Shown one piece after another: positions 8,961-16,735 of a DNA stretch of 46,811 nucleotides. Position 1 is the stretch's first letter, and each line of letters opens with the position of its first letter. The notes under the pieces are model-generated. The model ran no database searches and was not told where the DNA came from. It saw only the letters and a program-made list of their open reading frames with translations. Origin of the DNA: a virus. Location of the stretch: positions 1 through 46,811 of IMG/VR virus record IMGVR_UViG_3300030106_004058; one strand, 5' to 3'. The position numbers and the translations under genes were made by a program.

Positions 8961-9533
8961 TTATTTATATTTATAAAACATGACAAACACTTGTCTACCT
9001 TTTTTCCATGACTTGTTAGGATATTTACTGTGAAAATAAGAAGAAGGATAAGATACTAATCTGTTTTGTTCATACCCTACTACTGAGCTGAGTCTCCACA
9101 TATCTAAGTTTTCTGCGTCTACCTGTATCATTTCATTATACTTTTCATCGCTAATATCTTGAGGTAAAGTTTTACCATACACCTCGTGCTCCCATAAAGC
9201 TGTTCCATGTAAGTCTTCTTTATATCGAGGTGACATATATAAAACTAAAGCTCGGTCAGGTTTTTGTCCTTTAATGTTTAAATCAGAATGAATACGCCAA
9301 GTAGTATCTAATTCATTAGTAGAAACCCTAAAAAAACTTAAAATGTTTTCTATTTCTTGATGTTCAATAGTAATTAATTTATTTATTATATATTTATTAA
9401 AAACTTCAGGAGAAGATTTAATATAAAAATTTTTTCCTCCCGACTCTACTTTTTCAAAATCCCCTTTATTCAAATAATTACAAGCTTGTAAAAAAATATC
9501 TTTATCAACAAAATTATCTATTATATATATCAT
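8961..9533 (-). CDS. 2-oxoglutarate/Fe(II)-dependent oxygenase
   Basis: A 190-aa protein with the jelly-roll dioxygenase signature. The iron ligands are H82-S83-D84 and the distal H168 (in SSYFHSKYP), with R180 (GRQVFVMFY) placed to bind the 2-oxoglutarate carboxylate. The strands RALVLYMSP and the HGTALWEHE segment fit small phage 2OG oxygenases resembling DUF6445 and prolyl-hydroxylase-like enzymes. The expected reaction couples oxidative decarboxylation of 2-oxoglutarate to hydroxylation of a protein, sugar or base. The substrate is unknown. Its place in the packaging operon hints at modification of a structural protein or of the DNA. It overlaps the upstream gene by 4 nt. Confidence 0.8.
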   Translation of the reverse strand: MIYIIDNFVDKDIFLQACNYLNKGDFEKVESGGKNFYIKSSPEVFNKYIINKLITIEHQEIENILSFFRVSTNELDTTWRIHSDLNIKGQKPDRALVLYMSPRYKEDLHGTALWEHEVYGKTLPQDISDEKYNEMIQVDAENLDMWRLSSVVGYEQNRLVSYPSSYFHSKYPNKSWKKGRQVFVMFYKYK

Positions 9534-10090
9534 AATATTAAAGTTATATTTTCAGTGTACATACGATAAAGTTTTTCTCCATCAATATTAAATTCATATT
9601 CACTATCAGGTTGAAAAGAAACTTCATCTCCTTCTTTGACTCCTAATTTTAATAAATCTTCATTAATGTATTTCATAATACCTGTTAAAGGTTCTTCTCC
9701 ACTTTTTTTAATAAACGAATCTTTAGCTTTAATTGGTTTAACAAAACAATATTTACCATGAGCATGCCACCTACCATCTTGCTTGTACATAAAAAATTGA
9801 TAAGGATCTATAAAAAACAAATCATCTTTAAAAAAACTTCGTCCACTTTTTTCTCTTCCTTTCATATCAAAGTAAAACTTAAATACATTATGATGAACTA
9901 AAAGAGTATCTCCTTTTTTGATAGGACCAGTGTAGTTGATAGGAACTTCTTCAACAATAGCAAAACGATTAGAGGCGGTATGGTCTTCTTTAGAAACACT
10001 GGTGACAAAATCTATGTCTCCTATTTGTTTTATGTTATCGTACCGTCTTTCATTATATGCTTTAACAATAAAGTTAAATGGTGATTTCAT
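9530..10090 (-). CDS. Protein of two GroES-like halves (co-chaperonin-like)
   Basis: A 186-aa protein that reads as two tandem GroES-type beta barrels. The first half (about 5-105) has a loop rich in Ser, Asp and Thr (VTSVSKEDHTASN) followed by IKKGDTLLVHHNVFK. The second half (about 114-186) starts CFVKPIKAK and ends KEGDEVSF, a stretch of acidic and hydrophobic residues, then DGEKLYRMYTENITLIL, very like the GroES C-terminal pattern of GDxV then DGxxYxxxxExDIxxxx. It may cap a chaperonin, like T4 gp31, or be a structural protein that has borrowed the fold. A separate 85-aa groES lies next to groEL at 19675-19932, so this is a second, divergent member. The fold call is inference from pattern. 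Confidence 0.6.
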   Translation of the reverse strand: MKSPFNFIVKAYNERRYDNIKQIGDIDFVTSVSKEDHTASNRFAIVEEVPINYTGPIKKGDTLLVHHNVFKFYFDMKGREKSGRSFFKDDLFFIDPYQFFMYKQDGRWHAHGKYCFVKPIKAKDSFIKKSGEEPLTGIMKYINEDLLKLGVKEGDEVSFQPDSEYEFNIDGEKLYRMYTENITLIL

Positions 10091-10305
10091 TCAAAATTTA
10101 TATTATATTCTACTGAAACAGGTAAAGTTTTTCTAAACTCTTTCCATAAAAAAACCTCATCATTTTTTTGTACCCATATTTTATAAGAATCCACATCCTC
10201 TTGAATAAGATGAATGTTATATGAACCACCTAAAACTTCTTGAGATACTATGTAGTGCATTCCTGACTTGTAGTCAGCACCAATTGAGATTTTTCTAATG
10301 TCCAT
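10087..10305 (-). CDS. Small conserved phage protein
   Basis: A 72-aa protein (MDIRKISIGADYKSGMHYIV) of mixed alpha/beta character with no membrane segment. I remember similar small proteins in marine Bacteroidetes phages, but no function is known to me. It overlaps the tandem GroES-like gene by 4 nt (ATGA) and so heads the packaging operon. Confidence 0.7.
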   Translation of the reverse strand: MDIRKISIGADYKSGMHYIVSQEVLGGSYNIHLIQEDVDSYKIWVQKNDEVFLWKEFRKTLPVSVEYNINFE

Positions 10306-10326
10306 TTCATTTTAATTAAATTAATA

Positions 10327-12228
10327 TTAAGTTGTATGTACAAAACGTAAATACATAGTTGCCTGCATATCTATACTGGCTATAGTTCCTGCACTTTGAA
10401 CAGTTAAAAAATAACCCTCCCCAGCTGCTAAAACCTCTGCTCCTGTGGTTGCAATAGTCGGAGCCCCACAACAGTTTATACTTGTTTCGTCTGTTATTTC
10501 TAAAGTACACTCATAAGCTTTAACATAAGAAGTGCCTCCTGTACATATAGATGTTTTCCATAAATTAAAAGTAAAAGTGCCTCCAGTGTCTACCATCATC
10601 ATAAGCGTACCAGCACATAATTTCATATTAGGATAAGAAGCAGTACAGACAGAACCGTATCCTGGATTACCCACCACAATACCTGCAGTATGAATATCAT
10701 TAGTAACCCCTGCTGGAGTAGTTTGTGGAGAAGCTGCTAAACCTGCTGGGTCTATAGCTTGATGTGTTCCATTAAAAGCTGCTCCCCAACTTGCAGAATT
10801 ATGAGTGTAATAATACATATAATTGCCAGCGGTAACTGAAGCTTTGTTTAAATTTACATCTACCCTCACAGTTTCTGTAGGAAGACCTGAAGAAGTAGGT
10901 GTAACCCATGTTCCGTCTCCTCTTAAAAAAGTAGATGCTGTCCCGCCTGCTGGCACATGACCAATGTTAGTTGTTCCTGCATAAGCATTAGAAGTAGCGA
11001 CCACTGCTCCTGTGGTAGGAGTTATTGTTAAAGGTGTTCCTGTAGAAGTACCAGGTGCTCCTGCTGAAACAGAAGTTACTGCTGATGTTGGTGTTTGCCA
11101 TGTTCCATCTCCTCGTAAAAAAGTTGAAGCTGTTCCACCCGAAGGAACAACCCCCAGGTTTGCACCTCCATCATAAATATGTTGTGTAACTAATACTGAT
11201 CCAGTAATAGGAGAAATGGTAAGAGGATTACCTGTTGAAGTAGTAGCAGCCACTTGAGTTACTGAAGTAACCCCTAATGTAGATAAAGCTACCCACTCTA
11301 CACCTGTGTTTGTAGATTTTAAAACATAATCTACTACACCAGTACTGGCACCATCCCATAAACTTCCTGTTAACGCTACACCTGCTGTAGTAGATGAAGT
11401 TCCGTTAGCACTAAATGTATTTGTTCCTAACCAAGCATTATCTGCTGATGATGAAATAGTAGCCGTGGTATCAAAAGTAGTAGTACTTGGTCCACTAAAA
11501 GCAATCCCTAAACCTGTTGCAGTATTTCCTGCTGTTAGAACTTGTTGTAGGGTTGGTACTGAAGCGGATGGAACTCCTGTTGACCACTCAACTCCGGTTC
11601 CCGCTGCATTAACTACCAATATCTGTCCTGCTGCTCCTGTTGCTCCACTATAATCATTTATCTTAGCTGTAGCTCCAAAGTTTAATTCTGATGTATTTCC
11701 TAAAAAAATATCTGAATTAGCACCCATTGTCAAGTTAGAGCCTGTACCACTAATAGTAGCTGCTGTTCCTCCACTTAAAGCTAAAACACTGGCTGCTCCT
11801 GTCATATTGATAGAGCCTGTAGTATCTATATTTAAAGTAGTACTATTACCTACTGTTAAAGTATCATTCAAATTACAACAAGTTACTGCTGCTGGCGTTT
11901 CCCAGGTAGCACATGCTCCATTACCTTGAGATGTTAAAACCTGTCCTACTGCACCAGCTGTACCGCCTGCGTAGTATTGACAAGCACTTATATATCCAGT
12001 ACCCGCTGCACCTAATACAGTAATATTACCTGTTAAAGTTATAGTCTGGGTAGCAGTGTTTCCTGTATCTAAAACAGATTGCAATCCTTGAAGAGCACCT
12101 CCTGATGTAATATCACTTACTAAAAAAGTAACGGTTCTATTCTCATTACTTACATCTGTTGCTATTAGTAAATCATCAGCAGCAGGTGTGACCGTAGGAT
12201 AGACCGAAGTGTTTTCAATTTTTGCCAT
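10327..12228 (-). CDS. Fibre-like protein with repeated GDGTW modules
   Basis: A 633-aa protein, low in charge and rich in Gly, Thr, Ser and Ala, as in phage fibres. The first 43 residues (MAKIENTSVYPTVTPAADD and on) match the N-terminus of the next upstream protein, so this is a shared anchoring module. Two clear 64-residue repeats contain GGTASTFLRGDGTW, and a third more degenerate unit precedes them. The C-terminal 190 residues are different and include several Cys (SINCCGAP near 590); they probably form the receptor-binding or trimer tip. Fibre versus head-fibre cannot be settled from sequence. Confidence 0.8.
   Translation of the reverse strand: MAKIENTSVYPTVTPAADDLLIATDVSNENRTVTFLVSDITSGGALQGLQSVLDTGNTATQTITLTGNITVLGAAGTGYISACQYYAGGTAGAVGQVLTSQGNGACATWETPAAVTCCNLNDTLTVGNSTTLNIDTTGSINMTGAASVLALSGGTAATISGTGSNLTMGANSDIFLGNTSELNFGATAKINDYSGATGAAGQILVVNAAGTGVEWSTGVPSASVPTLQQVLTAGNTATGLGIAFSGPSTTTFDTTATISSSADNAWLGTNTFSANGTSSTTAGVALTGSLWDGASTGVVDYVLKSTNTGVEWVALSTLGVTSVTQVAATTSTGNPLTISPITGSVLVTQHIYDGGANLGVVPSGGTASTFLRGDGTWQTPTSAVTSVSAGAPGTSTGTPLTITPTTGAVVATSNAYAGTTNIGHVPAGGTASTFLRGDGTWVTPTSSGLPTETVRVDVNLNKASVTAGNYMYYYTHNSASWGAAFNGTHQAIDPAGLAASPQTTPAGVTNDIHTAGIVVGNPGYGSVCTASYPNMKLCAGTLMMMVDTGGTFTFNLWKTSICTGGTSYVKAYECTLEITDETSINCCGAPTIATTGAEVLAAGEGYFLTVQSAGTIASIDMQATMYLRFVHTT
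10906..11140. repeat. In-frame repeats coding for fibre GDGTW units
   Basis: The segment starting CCATGTTCC at 10906 recurs at 11098, exactly 192 nt (64 codons) away, with high identity over about 40 nt. It encodes the GGTASTFLRGDGTW(V/Q)TPTS unit. Such copies allow the fibre to gain or lose units by recombination. Confidence 0.8.
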
Positions 12229-12231
12229 ATC

Positions 12232-12780
12232 TTAAAATGTTATTTCTCTATATTGTATATTAAAAGTTACTGTTCCGTCTCCTGCAGCTGGATCGTTAGC
12301 GTCATAATACCATATTAGTTTAGAGGTATTAGTAGCTGTTTGGTAAGCGGCTCCATTTCCCGTAGAAGGCTGTAAAAGATGTTGCGTAGAGGCTCCTACT
12401 CCGTTTAAATTAGGAACCGGAGCCCAAATACTACCTGCACTTACATAATCTATCCCAATGTAATTATTCCCTAAACCCGCCACCGTATATGCTATAGTTC
12501 CATAATTGTATCTTACCACAATAGATAAAGGAACTATAATTTTAGTTGAACTATTTAAAAGAGTCGCAGGAGAACTATTAAGAGATTGAATTTGAGCTGA
12601 AGATACTGTAACTACCGCTGTTATAATGTCTGAAGATAACGATCCACTGATGTAAGCTGACAAGTCAGAAACTTTAGTCGTTTTTGTTTTTTTACTATCA
12701 CTGGCATCTGTTAATATAAAATAATCATCCGCTTTAGGAGTGACATTAGGATAAACACCGGTATTACTTATTTTCGCCAT
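12232..12780 (-). CDS. Short fibre-like protein sharing the N-terminal module
   Basis: A 182-aa protein beginning MAKISNTGVYPNVTPKADD, clearly homologous to the start of the 633-aa fibre-like protein only 4 nt downstream. The remaining 140 residues are a different beta-rich, Thr/Ser/Ala-rich domain ending FNIQYREITF. The shared first 45 residues probably attach both proteins to the same structure. Confidence 0.75.
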   Translation of the reverse strand: MAKISNTGVYPNVTPKADDYFILTDASDSKKTKTTKVSDLSAYISGSLSSDIITAVVTVSSAQIQSLNSSPATLLNSSTKIIVPLSIVVRYNYGTIAYTVAGLGNNYIGIDYVSAGSIWAPVPNLNGVGASTQHLLQPSTGNGAAYQTATNTSKLIWYYDANDPAAGDGTVTFNIQYREITF

Positions 12781-13009
12781 CTTTTTCTTTAGGTTTTATT
12801 TCCCCTGTTTCTAAATTAATAACAGAGTCTTTTCCATAAGCCTCCATTAATTTTACTTCTAAATTCTGGAAATCTCTTTTTAAACTTTCTACTTTTAAAC
12901 ATAGTCCATGTTTTTGTAAAGTTAAATCTCCAAGTTGAGTTTTTGTTTTGTTAAACTCTTCATTTAAATGTTGAAGCTCTTTTAATTCTTCTTCTTTAAT
13001 TTTTTTCAT
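12764..13009 (-). CDS. Small coiled-coil protein
   Basis: An 81-aa protein, predicted coiled coil over residues 1-60 and charged at the C-terminus. It overlaps the short fibre-like gene by 17 nt and is the first gene of this transcription unit, with a late promoter motif 30 nt upstream. It may be a fibre chaperone or a spacer; the family is not recognised. Confidence 0.7.
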   Translation of the reverse strand: MKKIKEEELKELQHLNEEFNKTKTQLGDLTLQKHGLCLKVESLKRDFQNLEVKLMEAYGKDSVINLETGEIKPKEKDGENK

Positions 13010-13038
13010 TATATTATTATTTAAGTTAATTATTAATG

Positions 13039-13046
13039 CAAAGATA
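13039..13046 (-). promoter_or_regulatory. Late promoter -7 motif (TATCTTTG)
   Basis: CAAAGATA reads TATCTTTG on the minus strand, in the 58-nt gap before the gene starting at 13009. It would drive the fibre genes and possibly the packaging operon behind them. Confidence 0.55.
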
Positions 13047-13067
13047 AGAAAAGTTAAGGAATGTGTT

Positions 13068-13202
13068 TTACTTTCCTTGCCCTCTATATTTCTTAAAATA
13101 ATTCTTACTGGATTTCAACTTACTGCTTTTAGATTTAGCATGAATGCCTGGACGTTTTTTTGTAGAATTTCCACGAAAAGTAAATGCGGGTGCTTTAGCC
13201 AT
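13068..13202 (-). CDS. 44-aa basic protein (RPGIHAKSK/YRGQGK type)
   Basis: A 44-codon reading frame starts at 13202 (MAKAPAFTFRGNSTKKRPG) and ends KKYRGQGK. About a third of residues are Lys or Arg. I remember near-identical tiny proteins in other Bacteroidetes phages, which together with the dense packing makes it a real gene. Function is unknown; nucleic-acid binding is possible from charge alone. It overlaps the 3TM holin gene by 8 nt. Confidence 0.7.
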   Translation of the reverse strand: MAKAPAFTFRGNSTKKRPGIHAKSKSSKLKSSKNYFKKYRGQGK

Positions 13203-13593
13203 TGTTTTTTATTTTTTCAAATGATCTTCCCCCAAAATAAGATCCAATCACGGTTATTAAAACTAATTGTAAAAGTTCAGTCCATTTTTCTTCTACTTGA
13301 AATTTTAACGCTCCTGCGTCAATAAAAATTAAAAGCATAGTGCATACAACTAAAAATATTAACACCATAGGTCTTACATTTTTACTTAACCAAGAATCGC
13401 TGGCCATATCACTCTTCCACCTTTCTGTAACATTTTTTTGTATTTCTGCTTCGGCTGCTATAAAGATTTTTTCCATCTCCATTTCAAACTCTGCTTTTTC
13501 GTCTTTAGTTCTTATAAACCTATCAGCGATTCCAGCTACCTTGTCAGCAACTGTAGTTGCTCCTGTTCCAAATATTTTATTTAATATACTCAT
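13195..13593 (-). CDS. Holin of the three-membrane-segment type
   Basis: A 132-aa protein. An amphipathic, charged N-terminal half (about 1-65) is followed by the family-typical SWLSKNVRP motif and two strong hydrophobic stretches (about 73-92 and 105-120), ending in a charged tail. This matches the 'holin of 3TMs' family known from phages and gene-transfer agents. It would form the inner-membrane lesion that lets the endolysin reach the peptidoglycan. It lies among other membrane genes and about 1 kb from the M15 peptidase. Confidence 0.75.
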   Translation of the reverse strand: MSILNKIFGTGATTVADKVAGIADRFIRTKDEKAEFEMEMEKIFIAAEAEIQKNVTERWKSDMASDSWLSKNVRPMVLIFLVVCTMLLIFIDAGALKFQVEEKWTELLQLVLITVIGSYFGGRSFEKIKNNG

Positions 13594-13799
13594 AATTGTT
13601 TTTTTATAAATTCTAATATAATGTCTATCTTCTTTTTTATTTCCTCCATGTTCTCTGCATTTTTTTCATGATGCTTAGAGAAAGTGTTTTTTACTTCGTG
13701 CACACTAAAAAAGAAAAATCGATATAAAGCATATACCGCTCCTATTAGTAACACTAATGGTAGTCCATATCCTTCTATAAGTTGTAATATTTCTTCCAT
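13590..13799 (-). CDS. Single-span membrane protein in lysis region
   Basis: A 69-aa protein with one hydrophobic segment (LPLVLLIGAVYALYRFFFF, residues 13-31) and a charged C-terminal helix (about 35-69). It overlaps the holin by 4 nt and the next gene by 1 nt. It could be an antiholin, a second holin or a spanin-like accessory; the position is the only evidence. Confidence 0.65.
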   Translation of the reverse strand: MEEILQLIEGYGLPLVLLIGAVYALYRFFFFSVHEVKNTFSKHHEKNAENMEEIKKKIDIILEFIKKQL

Positions 13800-14089
13800 T
13801 AATATTTTCCTCTTCTGTTTTTAGGACTTGATTTAGTTGAACCTCCCTTACCAGCCCATAATTTTTTACATGACCAGTAACGAGCTGTTAATTTAGATTT
13901 AGCCGTTCCACATTTATGTCTGGCTTTAAAAGATTTTCGAGCAGCAGCTGAATAGTTATGACCATAACCTGTAGCACCAAAATGAATAAGCTTTTCTTTA
14001 CCTCCTTCACAAGCTTTAACCATTCTCTTTTTACCCGGTCTATCTGACCGCATAACAACGTTACATTTCATTTTGCTTTTATTAGCCAC
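13799..14089 (-). CDS. 96-aa basic Cys-containing conserved phage protein
   Basis: A 96-aa protein with conserved-looking motifs: KACEGGKEKLIHFG (26-39), AARKSFKARHKCGTAKSK (49-66) and ARYWSCKKLWAGKGGSTK (69-86). I associate this pattern with a domain of unknown function common in marine phages (DUF5754-like; name from memory). Four Cys and several His could bind metal. Role unknown; strongly positive. Confidence 0.75.
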   Translation of the reverse strand: MANKSKMKCNVVMRSDRPGKKRMVKACEGGKEKLIHFGATGYGHNYSAAARKSFKARHKCGTAKSKLTARYWSCKKLWAGKGGSTKSSPKNRRGKY

Positions 14090-14321
14090 GTACTTTTGCT
14101 TTTTTAGTGTTCATTACAAATTGTTTTCTTCCTCCTGATCTTTTTTTCTTTTTAGCTGTAGCGGCTCTTTCCGCTTTACTTAATGATTTAGCTTTAGATA
14201 ATGGTAAACAACGAGATGGATTTTTTTTAGCCTTACTTGTACCACAAGCACCTAATATAGATCCATCAGTTCCTATACGAACCCACTTTTCATCTCTCCA
14301 TTTTTTTAAAGCTCCCGCCAT
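14082..14321 (-). CDS. 79-aa basic protein (DUF5872-like)
   Basis: A 79-aa protein starting MAGALKKWRDEKWVRIGTDG, with CGTSKAKKNPSRCLP and a Lys-rich C-terminus. The opening pattern and paired Cys resemble DUF5872 proteins found in marine phages and large DNA viruses (family name from memory). It overlaps its upstream neighbour by 1 nt and its downstream neighbour by 8 nt. Function unknown. Confidence 0.7.
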   Translation of the reverse strand: MAGALKKWRDEKWVRIGTDGSILGACGTSKAKKNPSRCLPLSKAKSLSKAERAATAKKKKRSGGRKQFVMNTKKAKVRG

Positions 14322-14452
14322 TACTTTTTCTTTTTAGGTTTAGGCTTCATTGATTTAATCATCTTTTCAATTTTCGCTGCTTGTTGAGCATGCATTTTTG
14401 AAGCACCTTTAAGTTGTTTTACAACTTCTTTCATTTTTTTTATTTGATTCAT
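14321..14452 (-). CDS. 43-aa Lys-rich helical protein
   Basis: A short frame from ATG 14452 (MNQIKKMKEVVKQLKGASK) ends in KPKPKKKK. It is a predicted amphipathic helix with a basic tail. Its stop and the next start overlap (TAATG), and both neighbours are genes, which supports translation. Not a recognised family. Confidence 0.6.
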   Translation of the reverse strand: MNQIKKMKEVVKQLKGASKMHAQQAAKIEKMIKSMKPKPKKKK

Positions 14453-14607
14453 TTCTTTTTGTTTTTAGCGTAGTTAGGGTCTTTACAATATTTAGAAGCA
14501 CCCATAGCGGCATAAGCTGACCACTTACCATAAGTTCTCATAGCCCAGTCTTTACCAGCTTTACAGATTTTATTTCCCTTATCTTTAGTTCTTCCTTTCT
14601 TTGCCAT
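14449..14607 (-). CDS. 52-aa basic protein (KGRTK family)
   Basis: The start is taken at ATG 14607, 2 nt after the peptidase stop; a longer frame from 14697 would run back into the peptidase gene. The protein begins MAKKGRTKDKGNKICKAGKD and contains two Cys. Its MAxKGRTK opening is shared with the 68-aa protein at 17065-17271, so the two may be paralogues or share a targeting motif. Confidence 0.7.
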   Translation of the reverse strand: MAKKGRTKDKGNKICKAGKDWAMRTYGKWSAYAAMGASKYCKDPNYAKNKKK

Positions 14608-14608
14608 A

Positions 14609-14974
14609 TTAATATAACCAAATTGAGTCAGCTTTATCAGGGTCGTTGTCCACATGTATGAAGGATTTTGCAATCCCCAGTCTGGTGAACCCAACATTAA
14701 TCAAAGCTCTAACTATTATACTTCTTTTTACTGAATCTGCACACACAATATCTGCAGCACACCCTTTTAGATGTGAACTATTTTTTGAGGCTTTATATCC
14801 TCTTTTTAATAAATCTTTATTATAAGCCTCAGTACGAAATCCTGAAGATATTTTAAATACTACGCCAGCTTCTTCTCGAGCAAAATCTAAAGCTTCGAGA
14901 AAATCTTTTTTCATGTTTTTTCCCGAACCTGGTTTGTCAGGCGAATCAAACTCGGATAACTTAAAATATTTCAT
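14609..14974 (-). CDS. Endolysin: M15-type D-Ala peptidase
   Basis: A 121-aa single-domain zinc peptidase. SSGFRTEAYN (43-52) is the substrate-binding motif. SSHLKGCAAD (66-75) gives zinc ligands H68 and D75, and FIHVDND (106-112) supplies H107, followed by D109. This is the peptidase M15_3 type that cleaves D-Ala-containing peptide cross-links of peptidoglycan. There is no signal peptide, so it needs a holin. Its start overlaps the stop of the 52-aa membrane protein (ATGA), forming a holin-endolysin pair. Confidence 0.88.
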   Translation of the reverse strand: MKYFKLSEFDSPDKPGSGKNMKKDFLEALDFAREEAGVVFKISSGFRTEAYNKDLLKRGYKASKNSSHLKGCAADIVCADSVKRSIIVRALINVGFTRLGIAKSFIHVDNDPDKADSIWLY

Positions 14975-15129
14975 TTCTTAAGACCTTTAGCAAACTTATA
15001 AACCGTAAAGCCTATTGCTAAAATTAAAGAAATAAATTGTAAAATTTCATTACACTGTGTAAGCGTTAATCCTAAAGCTCCGCCATTAGCAGCTAAAACT
15101 TCAACTGTATCTTTCATTGCTGGTTTCAT
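14971..15129 (-). CDS. 52-aa holin-like membrane protein
   Basis: A frame from ATG 15129 (MKPAMKDTVEVLAANGGALG) has one hydrophobic segment (ILQFISLILAIGFTVY, about 28-43) and a Lys-rich end. The TGA overlaps the peptidase ATG, so translation is probably coupled. Size, topology and position fit a small holin or pinholin. A late promoter motif lies 70 nt upstream. Confidence 0.7.
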   Translation of the reverse strand: MKPAMKDTVEVLAANGGALGLTLTQCNEILQFISLILAIGFTVYKFAKGLKK

Positions 15130-15198
15130 GTTTGGGTTTTTTATAAATATAAGTATATACTCCTCCCCAAGTTGTATTTGTGTTCCAATTCATAATTG

Positions 15199-15206
15199 CA
15201 AAGTTA
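15199..15206 (-). promoter_or_regulatory. Late promoter -7 motif (TAACTTTG)
   Basis: CAAAGTTA reads TAACTTTG on the minus strand, in the 85-nt gap before the holin-like gene at 15129. It would drive the holin-endolysin genes and the basic proteins that follow. Confidence 0.5.
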
Positions 15207-15214
15207 ATAAAATT

Positions 15215-15448
15215 TTATTCTTCGTTCCAAGACTCTTTGTGAGTTTCAGTTAAGGCCTCCTCATGATTTAAAATAGGTAGGTCATTATCTGAAATATATG
15301 TTGGAATACTACCACCCACCCAATGCACAATAGCTGAATCCCCACTATTATCTAATCGTGTGGTAGTAATACTATTTTCTAATACTTGAGAAAAGTTTAA
15401 GTTTTTTAAATCATCAGTAGGTAATATGCAATAGTATAAGCTTCTCAT
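15215..15448 (-). CDS. Small protein downstream of LamG protein
   Basis: A 77-aa acidic protein (MRSLYYCILPTDDLKNLNF), predicted alpha/beta, with no membrane segment. It begins 4 nt after the LamG gene and is probably co-translated with it; it could be an assembly partner. The family is not recognised. Confidence 0.65.
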   Translation of the reverse strand: MRSLYYCILPTDDLKNLNFSQVLENSITTTRLDNSGDSAIVHWVGGSIPTYISDNDLPILNHEEALTETHKESWNEE

Positions 15449-15451
15449 AGT

Positions 15452-16228
15452 TTATAAAGGTGTGTCTGTAGATACATTAGTAGCATCCATATTATCTGGA
15501 GTAAGGTTAATAGTAGGTGCGATGGTTCCTAAATCTGGCATAGGATTAACATAAGTTCCTGAAGGGTTCCAACATCTCCACCAGTTTTGTAAACTACCTG
15601 CAAAAGAAAAAGCACTTACATCATTATAACATTCTCCTGCTGTATTATTATATAACTGAGCAATTTCAACTTGCGACAAAGCTTGTTGCCAAATAGCTAT
15701 TTCCGTCATCTTGCCGTCAAAATATTGTCCTCCAGCTTGCCTCCCTACATAAAAAGTACCTGCGGAATCAAAAGTAATAGTATTAGCAGCGATAGACTTA
15801 GCGTTAGGATTAGCTGCATTTTCATAAAAAGTAGCATTACCAGAACGATCTACTGAATAAGCATAATGAACCCAGGTATCAGCCGCTAAAGTGTAACCTG
15901 AGCCATCGTTCCAAAAACCTGTTCCTGTACTAATCCATGTTAAACTTCCTGTTGCACTTAAATATAAAGCCCATACTGTACTACCTGCTTGAGCAGTTAG
16001 GATTCTTTGATTAGCTCCCGAGGCTGGATTAGGACTTTTCATCCACCATGTAATTGTAAAATTACCAGTACCTCCAGCTCCTAATAAAGGTTTTCCCGCT
16101 GCATAAATTAAAGATTCTGCAACTCCATCAAATAAACATGAATAAGTAGTTTTGCAAGCTGGACCTGCTGGAGTATGAGGCTCCGTAAAAACTTGACCCG
16201 CTATACCTGATCCAATCCCTGTCGGCAT
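15452..16228 (-). CDS. LamG/concanavalin-like lectin-fold virion protein
   Basis: A 258-aa protein with a LamG (laminin G type 3) jelly roll at about 28-220. The signature strands are FTITWWMKSP, a DTWVHYAYSVDRSGNATFYEN section, FYVGRQAGGQYFDGKMTEIAIWQQALS and IAQLYNNTAGECYND. The order W-H-Y-D, then FDGKxxEIAIW, is typical of the family. Such domains in phage virions bind carbohydrate, so attachment to surface glycans is the likely role. The first 25 residues are low-complexity and may anchor the protein. Confidence 0.75.
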   Translation of the reverse strand: MPTGIGSGIAGQVFTEPHTPAGPACKTTYSCLFDGVAESLIYAAGKPLLGAGGTGNFTITWWMKSPNPASGANQRILTAQAGSTVWALYLSATGSLTWISTGTGFWNDGSGYTLAADTWVHYAYSVDRSGNATFYENAANPNAKSIAANTITFDSAGTFYVGRQAGGQYFDGKMTEIAIWQQALSQVEIAQLYNNTAGECYNDVSAFSFAGSLQNWWRCWNPSGTYVNPMPDLGTIAPTINLTPDNMDATNVSTDTPL

Positions 16229-16229
16229 C

Positions 16230-16724
16230 TTACCAAAGAGCTATTAAGTTAGTCGGAGTGTCTGCTGTAGATACACCTGTAACTAAGGTTGGCATAAATG
16301 AACCAGCTGGTATAGCTGTGAATTTTTGTGTAGTAGTTGGTGCATGCATGTTACCAGTGTCAGCTGACATATAAACTGTAATGTCTTGAGCTGTTCCACT
16401 ATATAAAGTACATGCTTGTGTAGCGTAAGCATAAATTACGTATGAATCAGTAGCACCCCCCGCAGAAGAAGGAGATAATGATAAGTTTAAATTATCTGTA
16501 ACTGCATCTACATAATATGCTATACCTGCTGTAGTATTATATACGATGGCTTTACCCGGTTCAATTCCTAATGTAGTAAATGTTGTACCTACATCTGTTA
16601 ATGTTCCAGCCACTGAAAAATCTGCTATTCCAGAAAACATTTCTGTTGCTGGGTCTGGGATAAGCACTGTGGTGCTTGGTATAACTGCTAATGATCTACT
16701 GACCTGTAACCTTTGATATGCCAT
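16230..16724 (-). CDS. Virion protein, decoration-like
   Basis: A 164-aa protein starting MAYQRLQVSRSLAVIPSTTV, Thr/Ala/Ser-rich, beta-rich and nearly free of Lys. Similar openings occur in proteins of marine phages that I remember as structural. It ends 1 nt before the LamG start and the two probably act together. Capsid decoration is a guess. Confidence 0.65.
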   Translation of the reverse strand: MAYQRLQVSRSLAVIPSTTVLIPDPATEMFSGIADFSVAGTLTDVGTTFTTLGIEPGKAIVYNTTAGIAYYVDAVTDNLNLSLSPSSAGGATDSYVIYAYATQACTLYSGTAQDITVYMSADTGNMHAPTTTQKFTAIPAGSFMPTLVTGVSTADTPTNLIALW

Positions 16725-16735
16725 AGTTTTATTTT

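Noticed and set aside
14608-14697. Longer N-terminus for the 52-aa KGRTK protein
   Set aside because: The extra 30 residues lie inside the endolysin gene and do not resemble the family; ATG 14607 has the expected MAKKGRTK start.
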